Source: Mesorhizobium sp. STM 4661 (GTDB lineage Bacteria; Pseudomonadota; Alphaproteobacteria; Rhizobiales; Rhizobiaceae). From it: a stretch of DNA of 64,000 bases. Below are positions 48,515 to 57,892 of this stretch, piece by piece. The stretch's first letter is position 1, and every line of letters starts with the position of its first letter. The notes beneath the pieces are model-generated. The model saw nothing but the letters and a program-made list of their open reading frames with translations, did no database searches and had not been told where the DNA came from. The stretch is from positions 124,001 through 188,000 of the forward strand of contig NZ_CAAF010000003.1 in assembly GCF_000359125.1 (NCBI RefSeq). The letters are read 5' to 3'. The translations under genes were made by a program, and so were the position numbers.

Positions 48515-49950
48515 GACAAGCTTGCGGCATGAGAGAAGCGCGCAAGCCAGATTTGAGTTCCATCATAACCTCACCTTCGGGTTCCACGCCCGCCGAGGCG
48601 CGAGCCTTTCTCGATGCCCATCCCGAGATCGAAGCCTTCGATATCGTGCTGACCGACGCCAACGGCGTCGGCCGCGGCAAGATCGTGCGCCGGCACGAGT
48701 TGATGAGCATCTTCGAGGGCGGCCGGCACATGCCGATCTCGATCCTCGGCCTCGACATCACCGGCGAGGACGTGCACGAGACCGGGCTGATCTGGACGAC
48801 AGGCGACGGCGATCTCAGGGCATGGCCGATACCCGGCACGCTGGTGCCGCTGTTCGGCACGCAGCCGCCGCGCGGCCAGGTGCTGATGGCGATGCACCAT
48901 CTCGACGGCCAGCCGATGTCGTCGGACCCGCGGCTGGCGCTGGCCCGGCAGGTGGACATACTGGCGGCCAAGGGTCTCTATCCGGCCGGCGCCTTCGAGC
49001 TCGAATTCTTCCTGCTCGCCAACGACCGCGACGGCGACGGCAAGGTGCGACCGGCGAACGCCGTGCTCGACGGCCGCCGCTCGGCCAAGACGGAAGTCTA
49101 TTCCGTCGACCATCTGCACGGAATGGAGCCGCTGTTCTCCGACATCTATGCCGCGGCCAGGGCGCAAGGCATTCCGGCAGAGACGGTGATTTCCGAATAC
49201 GCTCCGGGCCAGTACGAGCTGACGCTGAACTACCGCAAGGATGTGATGCGGGCGGCCGACGACCTCGTCATGCTGAAGCGGCTGGTGCGGGCACAGGCGC
49301 GCCGCCACGGCGTCACCGCTTGCTTCATGGCCAAGCCGATCGAGAAATATGCCGGCTCGGGCATGCATTTCCATGTCTCGCTACAGGACAAGGCCGGCAG
49401 GAACGTCTTTGCCGAGGCCGGCGGCGAAAGCTGGTCGCTGCCGCTGCTGCGCGGGCTCGGCGGTCTCATCCAGACCATGGCGGAATCGATGCTGGTGTTT
49501 GCGCCGCACGCCAATTCATGGCGGCGCTTCGTCTCGCAGTCCTATGCCCCGGTGGCGCCGACCTGGGGTGTCAACAACCGCTCGGTGGCGCTGCGCGTGC
49601 CGGCGGGCGACGCCAGCAACCGGCGCATCGAGCACCGGCCGTCAGGCGTCGACGCCAACCCCTATCTGGTGGCGGCGACGGTGCTGGCCGGCATCGTCAA
49701 AGGTCTCGACGAAGGTCTCGATCCCGGGCCTGAAACCACCGGCAATGGCTACGAATCGGCAATCACACAAACGACGATGCCGGTGGACTGGCGCGCCGCG
49801 ATCGAAGCGGCAAGGGCCTCGACCTTCCTGAAAGGCGCGCTGGGCGAGGACCTGCACCGGACATTCGTGGCGATCAAGCAATCCGAATATCTGCGCGTGG
49901 CGCGCACGGTCAGCGAACTGGACTACCACCTCTATCTGCACGAGGTGTGA
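48511..49950 (+). CDS. Glutamine synthetase family protein (gamma-glutamylputrescine synthetase-like)
   Basis: A 479-residue glutamine synthetase-type ligase. FELEFFLL and the ATP/metal residues of GSGMHFHVSL, NSWRRF, NNRSVALRVP and RRIEHRPSGVDANPYL are kept. Absence of GlnA-type adenylylation tyrosine context and overall layout place it with PuuA-like enzymes that join glutamate to amines such as putrescine or ethanolamine. The start is GTG 48511 (overlapping the aminotransferase stop by four bases) or ATG 48529. With the upstream aminotransferase it may form a gamma-glutamyl amine pathway. Confidence 0.9.
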   Translation: MRQACGMREARKPDLSSIITSPSGSTPAEARAFLDAHPEIEAFDIVLTDANGVGRGKIVRRHELMSIFEGGRHMPISILGLDITGEDVHETGLIWTTGDGDLRAWPIPGTLVPLFGTQPPRGQVLMAMHHLDGQPMSSDPRLALARQVDILAAKGLYPAGAFELEFFLLANDRDGDGKVRPANAVLDGRRSAKTEVYSVDHLHGMEPLFSDIYAAARAQGIPAETVISEYAPGQYELTLNYRKDVMRAADDLVMLKRLVRAQARRHGVTACFMAKPIEKYAGSGMHFHVSLQDKAGRNVFAEAGGESWSLPLLRGLGGLIQTMAESMLVFAPHANSWRRFVSQSYAPVAPTWGVNNRSVALRVPAGDASNRRIEHRPSGVDANPYLVAATVLAGIVKGLDEGLDPGPETTGNGYESAITQTTMPVDWRAAIEAARASTFLKGALGEDLHRTFVAIKQSEYLRVARTVSELDYHLYLHEV

Positions 49951-49971
49951 CAGGCAGCCGACCTCGCGACT

Positions 49972-51237
49972 TCAGCGGATCAGGATCGCCCGGAGATCGT
50001 TGACATTCGTCCCGGTTGGGCCGGGCACAAAAAGGGCGCCGACGGCATTGAATGCTGTCCAGGCGTTGTTGCCGGCAAGCATGGCCTTGGCATCGACGCC
50101 CGCCGCCCGCATCCGCGAAACCGTCGCGCCATCGGCAAAGGCGCCGGCATTGTCCTCCGAGCCGTCGATGCCGTCGGTGTCGGCGGCCAGCGCGTGGATG
50201 CCCTGCGCACCACCGATGCCAATGGCGAAGGCGAGCAGGAACTCGCTGTTGCGGCCACCCTTGCCTTTGGCGCGCAAGGTCACCGTCGTTTCGCCGCCGG
50301 ACAGGATCAGCACCGGCTTCGGAAATGGCCGGTTGCGCGTCGCCACTTCGCGCGCGATCGCGGCATGGACGCCGCCCACCTCGCGCGCCTCGCCCTCGAT
50401 GGAATCGGAAAGGATGACCGCCTCGATGCCCTGGCGCCTGGCTTCCGCAGCCGCCGCTTCCAGCGACACCCCGGCCGAGGCGATCAGATGCACTTCATTG
50501 CCTGAAAAGCGCGGATCGTCGGCGCGCGGCGCATCGGCAGCCGGCGAATTGATGTGCGCCATGACGGAAGCCGGCAGTTTCATGCCATAGGCGGCGATCG
50601 AGGCCAGTGCATCTTCGCGGCTGCCGGCATCCGGCACGGTCGGGCCTGAGGCGACCAGGGCCGGATTGTCGCCCGGAATGTCGGACACGACCAGCGACAC
50701 CACCTTGGCCGGCCAGGCCGCTGCCGCCAGCCTGCCGCCCTTGATGGTGGAAACATGCTTGCGGATGGTGTTCATCGCCGCGATCGGTGCGCCCGAGGCA
50801 AGCAGCGCCTCGTTGACGGCGATCTCGTCGGCCAGCGTCAGATTTCCGGCAGGCGACGGCAGCAGTGCAGAGCCGCCCCCGGAAACAAGCGCCACGACCA
50901 GATCGTCCGCCGTCAACCCCTGGACCTTCGCCAGCAGCCGACGCGACGCCTCAAGCCCGGCGGCGTCCGGCACCGGATGCGCGGCCTCGATGATCTCGAT
51001 GCGCTCGCATTTCGCGCCATAGCCGTAGCGGGTGACGACCAGCCCGTCGATCGGCCCGTCCCACACCTTCTCGAAAGCCGCCGCCATCTGCGCCGAGCCC
51101 TTGCCGGCGCCAATGACGATGGTGCGCCCCTTGGGCTTTGCCGGCAAATGATCCCTGATGGTTCTTTCGGGATCGGCAGCGGCGACAGTAGCGTTGAAGA
51201 TGGCGGTGAGGAAGAGTCTGGGGTCGATCTCTGTCAT
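49972..51237 (-). CDS. Glycerate 2-kinase (MOFRL family)
   Basis: A 421-residue kinase making 2-phosphoglycerate from D-glycerate. VIGAGKGSAQMA, VSGGGSALLPSPAGN and the C-terminal MOFRL domain (LILSGGETTVTLRAKGKGGRNSEFLL ... ADTDGIDGSEDNAG) are clear. Its ATG overlaps the stop of the HbpS/GlcG-like gene by four bases. Here it would recycle glyoxylate from allantoin breakdown via tartronate semialdehyde and glycerate; the intermediate steps are not encoded in this window. Confidence 0.93.
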   Translation of the reverse strand: MTEIDPRLFLTAIFNATVAAADPERTIRDHLPAKPKGRTIVIGAGKGSAQMAAAFEKVWDGPIDGLVVTRYGYGAKCERIEIIEAAHPVPDAAGLEASRRLLAKVQGLTADDLVVALVSGGGSALLPSPAGNLTLADEIAVNEALLASGAPIAAMNTIRKHVSTIKGGRLAAAAWPAKVVSLVVSDIPGDNPALVASGPTVPDAGSREDALASIAAYGMKLPASVMAHINSPAADAPRADDPRFSGNEVHLIASAGVSLEAAAAEARRQGIEAVILSDSIEGEAREVGGVHAAIAREVATRNRPFPKPVLILSGGETTVTLRAKGKGGRNSEFLLAFAIGIGGAQGIHALAADTDGIDGSEDNAGAFADGATVSRMRAAGVDAKAMLAGNNAWTAFNAVGALFVPGPTGTNVNDLRAILIR

Positions 51238-51737
51238 TTTGCTTCCGGCGGCAATGTCAAATCGCGCCCGTCAGTGCCGAGATGCTCGCACAGCGCATCG
51301 ATGACGACGCCATGGTCCTCGCGCTCGGGCAAGCCCGAAACCGCGATCACGCCGATGACGCCGGCGCCCTTGACCGTTATGGGAAAACCGCCGCCGGCCA
51401 GCACATAGTCTGTGATATCCAGCCCTTCGCCTGGCTTGAAGCTGCGGTCGGGGCGCTGCTGCTCCAGAACCATGCGATAGGTACTTCTGAGGTAGCGCCG
51501 CACGACGTTGATCTTGCGCCGCGCCCAGTCCGGATTGGAGGCGTTGGAGCCAGGCATCGCCGCGTAGAACAGCGGCCGGTCGAAGGTTCTGACATCGACG
51601 ATGATGGGCAGGTCTTGCCTGAGCGCCCGGTCGCGGATCGCCGAGCCGATCTTGAAGGCGGCTGCTTCGTCGAAGGTGGGGAAGACCAGCGTAGCTTCCT
51701 GTTTCTTGATCAGAGCGATGTCGTCCGCAACGGTCAT
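51234..51737 (-). CDS. HbpS/GlcG-like (heme-binding) protein, UPF0303 type
   Basis: A 167-residue protein of the HbpS/GlcG or heme-degrading-domain family. LVFPTFDEAAAFKIGSAIRDRA and GGFPITVKGAGVIGVIAVSGLPEREDHGVVIDAL are characteristic. No signal peptide. The function in cells is unclear; relatives often sit beside oxidoreductases or glycolate/glyoxylate genes. ATG 51737 has AGGGGAA upstream. It is coupled to the glycerate kinase gene. Confidence 0.85.
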   Translation of the reverse strand: MTVADDIALIKKQEATLVFPTFDEAAAFKIGSAIRDRALRQDLPIIVDVRTFDRPLFYAAMPGSNASNPDWARRKINVVRRYLRSTYRMVLEQQRPDRSFKPGEGLDITDYVLAGGGFPITVKGAGVIGVIAVSGLPEREDHGVVIDALCEHLGTDGRDLTLPPEAK

Positions 51738-51812
51738 GTCGTTCCCCTGTCAACTTCGCCGCACGCTTTGGCCGATGGCTGCCGCCGGGTCAAGCGATCA
51801 GTATGGAGGGCG

Positions 51813-53126
51813 CTAAGCCGCCATGTCGCTCTTCGCCGCCCGGCCGGCCACATAGACCTCGCGCACGGCGCGGTCGTCGCCCAGCGTCTGCAGCAGAAAC
51901 AGTTCCTCGGCCAGAGTCTCAATGGTTTCCATCCTGAGCCGCATCGCCGGCGTGGCGCCAGCGTCGAGCACGACAATGTCGGCGTCGGTGTCCAGGTCCA
52001 GCGTGCCGACCTTTTCTGCGACCGACAGCGCCTCGGCATTGCCGCGGGTGAGCTGCCAGAAGGACTGGAATGGATTGAGCTTCTCGCCATTCAGCGCGAT
52101 CACCTTGTAGCCCTCGTCCATGGTGCGCAGCATCGAATAGTTGGTGCCGCCGCCGACATCCGTGGCGGTGGCGATGCGGAGTGCTTTGTCACGCCTGCGG
52201 TGGCGTTGATAGTCGAACAGGCCGGAGCCGAGGAACAGGTTCGACGTCGGGCAGAAGACCGCAATCGAGCCCGCATCCGAAATCGTATCGGCCTCGCGTT
52301 CCGACAGATGGATACAATGGCCGAGCAGGCTCCTTTTACCCAGCAGCCCGTAATGTGCGTAGATGTCGGTGTAGTCGCGCGACCACGGGTAGAGATCCTG
52401 CGTAAAGGCGATCTCGGCGTGGTTTTCCGACAGATGCGTCTGCAAGTGCAGATCGGGATGCTCGCGACAGAGCGCGCCCGCCATCTCCAACTGCTCTGGC
52501 GACGAGGTGATGGCGAAGCGCGGCGTGATGGCATAAAGCTGGCGCCCCTTGCCGTGCCATTCGGCGATCAGCGCCTTGGTGTCGTCATAGCCTGATTGCG
52601 GCGTGTCGAGCACGCCTTCAGGCGCGTTGCGGTCCATCATCACCTTGCCGGCGATGTTGAGCATGTTGCGGTGATGCGACTCGGCAAAGAACGCCTCGGC
52701 AGAGGCCTTGTGTACCGAGCAATAGGCGGCGACCGTCGTCGTGCCATGGCGCACCATTTCGTCCAGGAACAGCCTGGCGATGCGACGGCCGTGCTGGGCG
52801 TTCCGGAATTTCGTTTCCTCGGGAAAAGTGTAGGTGTTCAGCCAGTCGAGCAGTTCGGCGCCATGGGATGCGATGACCTGCATCTGCGGGAAATGCACAT
52901 GCGCGTCGATGAAGCCCGGCAACAGCAAATGCGGCCGGTGGTCGATTCTTCTCGCCCCTTGGCCGGCCTGTTTCTCGACCTCGGCATAGGGACCGGCGGC
53001 GACGATCCGGCCGTCGCGGATCAGCAGGCCGCCATCCTCCTCGTAGCGCCAGGCGGCATGATCGTCGATGGTCTCGGGCCAGCGCAGGAAGGACAGCGTG
53101 CGGCCGCGCAGCAGTATGGATGTCAT
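51813..53126 (-). CDS. guaD: Guanine deaminase
   Basis: A 437-residue amidohydrolase converting guanine to xanthine and ammonia. The first metal site is PGFIDAHVHFPQ; HGTTTVAAYCSVH, LQTHLSENHAEI and LGHCIHLSERE are conserved, and the last metal aspartate is in ATDVGGGTNYSM. Length fits bacterial GuaD. It starts two bases before the stop of puuD, so the pair is co-transcribed. Confidence 0.96.
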   Translation of the reverse strand: MTSILLRGRTLSFLRWPETIDDHAAWRYEEDGGLLIRDGRIVAAGPYAEVEKQAGQGARRIDHRPHLLLPGFIDAHVHFPQMQVIASHGAELLDWLNTYTFPEETKFRNAQHGRRIARLFLDEMVRHGTTTVAAYCSVHKASAEAFFAESHHRNMLNIAGKVMMDRNAPEGVLDTPQSGYDDTKALIAEWHGKGRQLYAITPRFAITSSPEQLEMAGALCREHPDLHLQTHLSENHAEIAFTQDLYPWSRDYTDIYAHYGLLGKRSLLGHCIHLSEREADTISDAGSIAVFCPTSNLFLGSGLFDYQRHRRRDKALRIATATDVGGGTNYSMLRTMDEGYKVIALNGEKLNPFQSFWQLTRGNAEALSVAEKVGTLDLDTDADIVVLDAGATPAMRLRMETIETLAEELFLLQTLGDDRAVREVYVAGRAAKSDMAA

Positions 53127-53127
53127 G

Positions 53128-54345
53128 CTATTTCCTTGCGCCTTCGAACCAGTTCACCAGCAGCGCCCGCTCCTTGTCGGTGATATGGGTGACGTTGGCA
53201 GGTGGCATGGCGTGGCTGCGGCCGGCCTGCAGGTAGATCTCGCGGGCATGTTTGGCGATGGCCGCGTCGGTGTCCAAAACCACTCCCTTCGGTGCCTGAT
53301 AGATGCCCTCGTAGACCGGCTCCTGCGCATGGCACATCGAGCAGCGGCCAAGCACGATATCGCGCACGGCGGGAAAATCCGCCGAGGCGATATAGACCTC
53401 GGCTGCCGAGGACGCCTTTGCCTCGCCGGTCAGCACCTTGGGCGCCGTCGACAGCCAGATAATGATGACGAACAGGATGGCGGCTGCGAGCCAGGTCCAG
53501 GTCGGGTTGCCCTTGCGCGTATGGACGCTGTTGAAATAGTGCCGGATCAAAACGCCGATGATGAACACCAGCGAGGCGATGACCCAGTTGAACTCAGTGC
53601 CGAATGCCAGCGGATAGTGGTTCGACAGCATCAGGAACAGAACAGGCAGCGTCAGGTAGTTGTTGTGCAGCGAGCGCTGCTTGGCGATCTTGCCGTATTT
53701 CGGATCGGGCTTCCTGCCGGCGATCAGGTCGGCGACGACGATCTTCTGGTTGGGGATGATGACCATGAAGACATTGGCCGACATGATCGTGGCGGTGATG
53801 GCACCGAGATGCAGGAAGGCGGCGCGGCCTGTGAACAGATGGGTGAGCCCCCAGGCGATGAACACCAGCACGCCATAGAGCACCAGCATCAGGCCGGTGT
53901 CGCTTTTTCCCAGCGGCGAGCGGCAGAGCAGATCGTAGACCACCCAGCCGACGCCGATCGTGGCCAGCGACAGCAGGATGCCTGTAGGCACCGACATGGG
54001 CAGCACGTTGGGATCGATCAGGAACAGATCGGCGCCGGCGTAGTAGACGACGCACAGCATGGCGAAGCCCGACAGCCAGGTGACGTAGGATTCCCATTTG
54101 AACCAGGTCAGATGCTCCGGCATTTCGGCCGGCGCCACCAGATATTTCTGGATGTGGTAGAAACCGCCGCCATGCACCTGCCATTCCTCGCCGAAGGCGC
54201 CGGCAGGCATGCCCGGACGCTGGCGCAGGCCAAGGTCGAGCGCGACGAAATAGAAGGACGAGCCGATCCAGGCGATACCGGTGACAACGTGCAGCCAGCG
54301 CACGGCAAAACTCAGCCAGTCCCAGAAAATCGCGAAATCCATCAT
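53128..54345 (-). CDS. puuD: Urate hydroxylase PuuD, cytochrome c fused membrane protein
   Basis: A 405-residue protein with about eight membrane helices (residues 10-300; the pattern of the PuuD family) and a C-terminal cytochrome c domain with CSMCH at about 335-339 and a candidate axial methionine in HAMPPANVTH. This oxygen-independent alternative to uricase passes electrons from urate to the respiratory chain. VTGIAWIGSSFYFVALD near the start is typical. Its product, 5-hydroxyisourate, is used by UraH at 63139-63513. Confidence 0.96.
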   Translation of the reverse strand: MMDFAIFWDWLSFAVRWLHVVTGIAWIGSSFYFVALDLGLRQRPGMPAGAFGEEWQVHGGGFYHIQKYLVAPAEMPEHLTWFKWESYVTWLSGFAMLCVVYYAGADLFLIDPNVLPMSVPTGILLSLATIGVGWVVYDLLCRSPLGKSDTGLMLVLYGVLVFIAWGLTHLFTGRAAFLHLGAITATIMSANVFMVIIPNQKIVVADLIAGRKPDPKYGKIAKQRSLHNNYLTLPVLFLMLSNHYPLAFGTEFNWVIASLVFIIGVLIRHYFNSVHTRKGNPTWTWLAAAILFVIIIWLSTAPKVLTGEAKASSAAEVYIASADFPAVRDIVLGRCSMCHAQEPVYEGIYQAPKGVVLDTDAAIAKHAREIYLQAGRSHAMPPANVTHITDKERALLVNWFEGARK

Positions 54346-54481
54346 TGAAGTCGTCCCTGCCGGTGAGGAGACTTTACGGACTGGAGCGTAAACGGAAAGG
54401 GCTGAGCTGCACGATGACTTTCAAAAAAAATGGAAAATACTAAGGTTATCTCACGCAGCCGCATGAGAGCCCCGAAGCCGC

Positions 54482-55402
54482 ATGGCCTATCTCGACAACA
54501 TCGCCGTTTTCGTCCGCGTCGTCGAACTCGGTAATCTGTCGGCGGCGGGGCGCGACATGCGCATTTCGCCGGCGGTCGCCTCCAACCGCATCAAGGAACT
54601 GGAGAAACACCTTGGTGTCAGGCTGTTCAACCGCACGACAAGGCAATTGATGCCGACCGAGCACGGCACCGTGTTCTATTCCGGCGCCAAGCAGGTGTTG
54701 GAAGCGATCACCGAGGCGGAAGCCGCCGTGTCGGCGCTGTCCGGCCAGCCGCGCGGCACCATTCGTGTAACGGCGCCGCTCGGCCTTGGCCGCCGGCTGG
54801 TGGCATCGGGCATTCCCGATTTCCACGACAAATATCCCGATATCGAAGTGCGGCTTCGGCTCTCCGATCACAATGTCGACATCATGAAGGAAGGCATCGA
54901 CGTCGCCTTCCGGCTGGGCATCATCGAGGATTCCAGCCTCAGGATGCGCGGCATCATGGAATGCGAACGCGTGCTGGTGGCGGCGCCGAAATATCTGGAG
55001 GCGCGCGGCGAGCCTGAAGAGCCGCAGGAGCTGATCGGCAAAAGGCATGACTGCCTGATGCTGCGCTATTCCGGCGCGCGCGAATATGTGTGGACGCTGC
55101 AGACGGCGGACGGCCCGCGCAAGTTCGAGGTGCACGGCCCCTACGACACCGACGATGGCGATGTGCTGACCGGCTGGGCGCTGTCGGGCCGCGGCATCAT
55201 CAACAAGCCGCGCTTCGAGGTCGAGCCGTTCATCCGCGACCGGCGGCTGAAGGTGATCCTGGCCAGCACGCCGCCGACACCGGTGCAGTTCGCCGCCGTC
55301 TATCCGCACAAGAAGCTGCAGGACCCGAAAGTAAGACTGCTGCTCGACTTCATGGCCGAGCGCTGCCAGCGGCTGATCAGGGATCTTCTGGCCGGCAAGT
55401 GA
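54482..55402 (+). CDS. LysR-family transcription regulator
   Basis: A 306-residue LysR regulator. The N-terminal HTH is FVRVVELGNLSAAGRDMRISPAVASNRIKELEKHLGVRLFNRTTRQLMPTEHG; the C-terminal part is a type 2 periplasmic-binding-like effector domain. It is divergent from puuD and followed by the two monooxygenase genes. The intergenic region with puuD (54346-54481) is AT-rich and probably holds its site. Control of urate use or of the monooxygenases is inferred. Confidence 0.93.
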   Translation: MAYLDNIAVFVRVVELGNLSAAGRDMRISPAVASNRIKELEKHLGVRLFNRTTRQLMPTEHGTVFYSGAKQVLEAITEAEAAVSALSGQPRGTIRVTAPLGLGRRLVASGIPDFHDKYPDIEVRLRLSDHNVDIMKEGIDVAFRLGIIEDSSLRMRGIMECERVLVAAPKYLEARGEPEEPQELIGKRHDCLMLRYSGAREYVWTLQTADGPRKFEVHGPYDTDDGDVLTGWALSGRGIINKPRFEVEPFIRDRRLKVILASTPPTPVQFAAVYPHKKLQDPKVRLLLDFMAERCQRLIRDLLAGK

Positions 55403-55488
55403 AAGGCTGCTGGACTATCACAGGCGGTTGCCATCCCTGGAGGTGGCGAACATAGTTCCGGTGGCATTTCGTCTTGCAAGGACCATCG

Positions 55489-56499
55489 ATGGACAACGGC
55501 GCCACAATGCATCTCGCCGTTTCGCTGCTGCCGGGAAACGCATCTTCCAATGAGCCGCCCGCCGGCGGCCCGGATTTCAGCACTGATTTCAGCGCTCTGG
55601 CCCGGTTCGCGCAAAAGGCCGAAGCGGCCGGGCTGGACATGGTGCTGCTTGCCGATGCCGCGCTGGCTTCCGGCGAAGACGCGCCGAACCAGCCTGTATG
55701 CTTCGAAGCAACGACCTTGCTGGCGGCACTGGCGACGGTGACAAGCAGGATCGGCCTCGTCGCAGCGGCATCGACGATCGCCAACCAGCCCTACAATCTG
55801 GCGCGCCGTTTTGCCTCGCTCGACATTGTCAGCCACGGCCGGGCCGGCTGGAGCGCGACCATGGCGCAAGATCCGCGCGAGGCCGCCAATTTCAGCCGGC
55901 CGGACGGGTTTTCCACTGACGAATTTCGCCGCCGCACGGAAGAATACATCGGCATCGTTCAGGGTCTATGGAACGGCTGGGATGCGGAAGCGCTGCTGTT
56001 CGACAAAAGCGGCGGCCGTTTTCACGACCCCGAAAAGATGCATCTGCTCGACCACAAGGGCGAGTATTTTTCCGTGCGTGGACCGCTCAATGTCGCGCGT
56101 TCACCGCAGGATATGCCGGTGCTCGTCCTGTCCGGCCTGTTGGAACCCGATACTGATATCGCCGCCCGCGCCGCCGATGTCATCTTGCTGGACGAAGGAT
56201 CGGCGGAGGATACCAAGCTGCACTGTCACGATCTGAAGCGCCGTGCCGCAGCGTGCCGACGTGAACCGGAGGCGGTCAAGGTGCTGATCAATGTCAGGGG
56301 CGATGTCGTCGTCGACAGGCTCGAACTGTTGTTCCAGTCGGAAAGCTGCGACGGGTTCAACATCCTGATGCCGCCCTCGGCACTCGATGATTTCGTCGAC
56401 CGCGTGCTGCCGGACCTTTGTCGCCGCGGTCTGTTTCGACAGGGCTATCGCGGGGCAACGCTGCGCTCGCATCTTGGACTTGCCGGAGGCGACCGATGA
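55489..56499 (+). CDS. Luciferase-like (LLM) flavin-dependent monooxygenase, shorter member
   Basis: A 336-residue TIM-barrel oxidoreductase of the NtaA/SnaA/DszA group using FMNH2. AAGLDMVLLADAAL, the ARRFASLDIVSHGRAGWSATMAQD segment and the C-terminal LCRRGLFRQGYRGATLRSHLGL match the family. It is about 80 residues shorter than its neighbour, lacking part of the middle (around the region after VILLDEG). ATG 55489 has AAGGA upstream; TTG 55474 is open too. Its stop overlaps the ATG of the second monooxygenase. Confidence 0.88.
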   Translation: MDNGATMHLAVSLLPGNASSNEPPAGGPDFSTDFSALARFAQKAEAAGLDMVLLADAALASGEDAPNQPVCFEATTLLAALATVTSRIGLVAAASTIANQPYNLARRFASLDIVSHGRAGWSATMAQDPREAANFSRPDGFSTDEFRRRTEEYIGIVQGLWNGWDAEALLFDKSGGRFHDPEKMHLLDHKGEYFSVRGPLNVARSPQDMPVLVLSGLLEPDTDIAARAADVILLDEGSAEDTKLHCHDLKRRAAACRREPEAVKVLINVRGDVVVDRLELLFQSESCDGFNILMPPSALDDFVDRVLPDLCRRGLFRQGYRGATLRSHLGLAGGDR

Positions 56500-57761
56500 C
56501 CGGCGCCTCCCGTCAGATGAAGCTCGGCGCCTTTCTGTGGGCGACGGGCCACCACATCGCCGCCTGGCGCCATCCCAAGGCGCATGTGACGGCGGGGATC
56601 GACATCGACCACTACATCCAGTTGGCGCGCATAGCGGAAGCGGCGAAGTTCGACATGATCTTCTGCGAGGACGCCGCCGGCCTGCGCGAGGCCAATGTCG
56701 GCATCGCCAGCCAGACCTCGCGCTCGATCGGTTTCGAGCCGATCAGCCTGCTTTCGGCCCTCGCCGTCCAGACCGAGCGCATCGGCCTCGTCTCCACCGC
56801 CTCGACCAGCTACAACGAGCCCTTCGGGCTGGCGCGGATCTTTTTGTCGCTTGACCATCTGAGCGGTGGACGTGCCGGCTGGAACCTGGTCACCTCGGCC
56901 AGCCCCATCGAAGCCGCCAATTTCGGCTCGACGGGCCTGCGCCCGCATGCCGACCGCTACGAGCGGGCACGGGAATTCGCCACGGTGGTCGCCGGCCTCT
57001 GGCGCGGCACGGATGCGGGCGGCCTCAACCATGACGGACAGAGCTTTTCGGTAAGGGACGCACTCGATCTGCCGCGCTCGCCGCAAGGCGCGCCGGTGAT
57101 GGTCCAGGCGGGCGCCTCGGACGTCGGCCGGGACCTTGCCGCCCGCACCGCCGATGTGGTGTTCACCGCGGCGCAGACTTTCGAGGAGGCAAAGGCCTTC
57201 TACGACGATCTCAAGGGTTGGCTGGCGGCCTATGGGCGCGAGCCGGACGACATCAAGATCATGCCGGGCGTCGCGCCGGTGGTGGCCGAAACGGAAGCGG
57301 AAGCCCGTGAGAAATATGAGGAACTGCAGGGGCTCATCCCCGACGATGTCGGTGTGGCGCTGCTGTCCAGCTATCTCAGCATCTCGGATCTCGGGCGCTA
57401 TCCGATCGACGGGCCGCTGCCGGAGCTGCCGGCGAGCGAGGGGATGAAAAGCCGGCAGGCGCTGGTCATCGAGCAGTCGCGCCGAGACAACCTTTCGATT
57501 CGTCAGCTTGCCCGCCATTTCGCCGGCGCGCGTGGACACTGGCGTATTGTTGGAACCGCGACGCAGATCGCCGACGAGCTCCAGGCGCGGTTCGAGGGTG
57601 GTGCTGCCGACGGCTTCAACGTCATGCCGTCCTGGTTTCCTGGCGAACTCGACGCCTTTGCCACACTCGTCGTGCCCGAACTGCAGCGGCGCGGACTGTT
57701 CCGCACGGAGTATGAGGGCCGCACCTTGCGCGAGCATCTCGGCTTGAAGCGGCCGGCGTAG
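56496..57761 (+). CDS. Luciferase-like (LLM) flavin-dependent monooxygenase, NtaA/SnaA/DszA type
   Basis: A 421-residue FMNH2-dependent monooxygenase. MKLGAFLWATGHHIAAWRHP, GGRAGWNLVTSASPIEAANFG and SPQGAPVMVQAGASDVGRDLAARTADVVFT are hallmark blocks; the family desulfurises or N-oxidises heterocycles and chelators (DszA, NtaA). ATG 56496 overlaps the first gene's stop by four bases (ATGA). No flavin reductase gene is near. Substrates could be modified purines or other N-heterocycles; that is inference from context. Confidence 0.92.
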   Translation: MTGASRQMKLGAFLWATGHHIAAWRHPKAHVTAGIDIDHYIQLARIAEAAKFDMIFCEDAAGLREANVGIASQTSRSIGFEPISLLSALAVQTERIGLVSTASTSYNEPFGLARIFLSLDHLSGGRAGWNLVTSASPIEAANFGSTGLRPHADRYERAREFATVVAGLWRGTDAGGLNHDGQSFSVRDALDLPRSPQGAPVMVQAGASDVGRDLAARTADVVFTAAQTFEEAKAFYDDLKGWLAAYGREPDDIKIMPGVAPVVAETEAEAREKYEELQGLIPDDVGVALLSSYLSISDLGRYPIDGPLPELPASEGMKSRQALVIEQSRRDNLSIRQLARHFAGARGHWRIVGTATQIADELQARFEGGAADGFNVMPSWFPGELDAFATLVVPELQRRGLFRTEYEGRTLREHLGLKRPA

Positions 57762-57892
57762 AGGGCGAGCGTAGACCCCGGGAAAAGAAGGATCCGAATA
57801 CGCTATCCCGCTTCAGTGGGATGGTGCTTTGTCCACCTTGTCCCGCAATTCCCGCCAGAGCAGATAGTAGAGCAGCCCTCCGCCCTGCTTAT

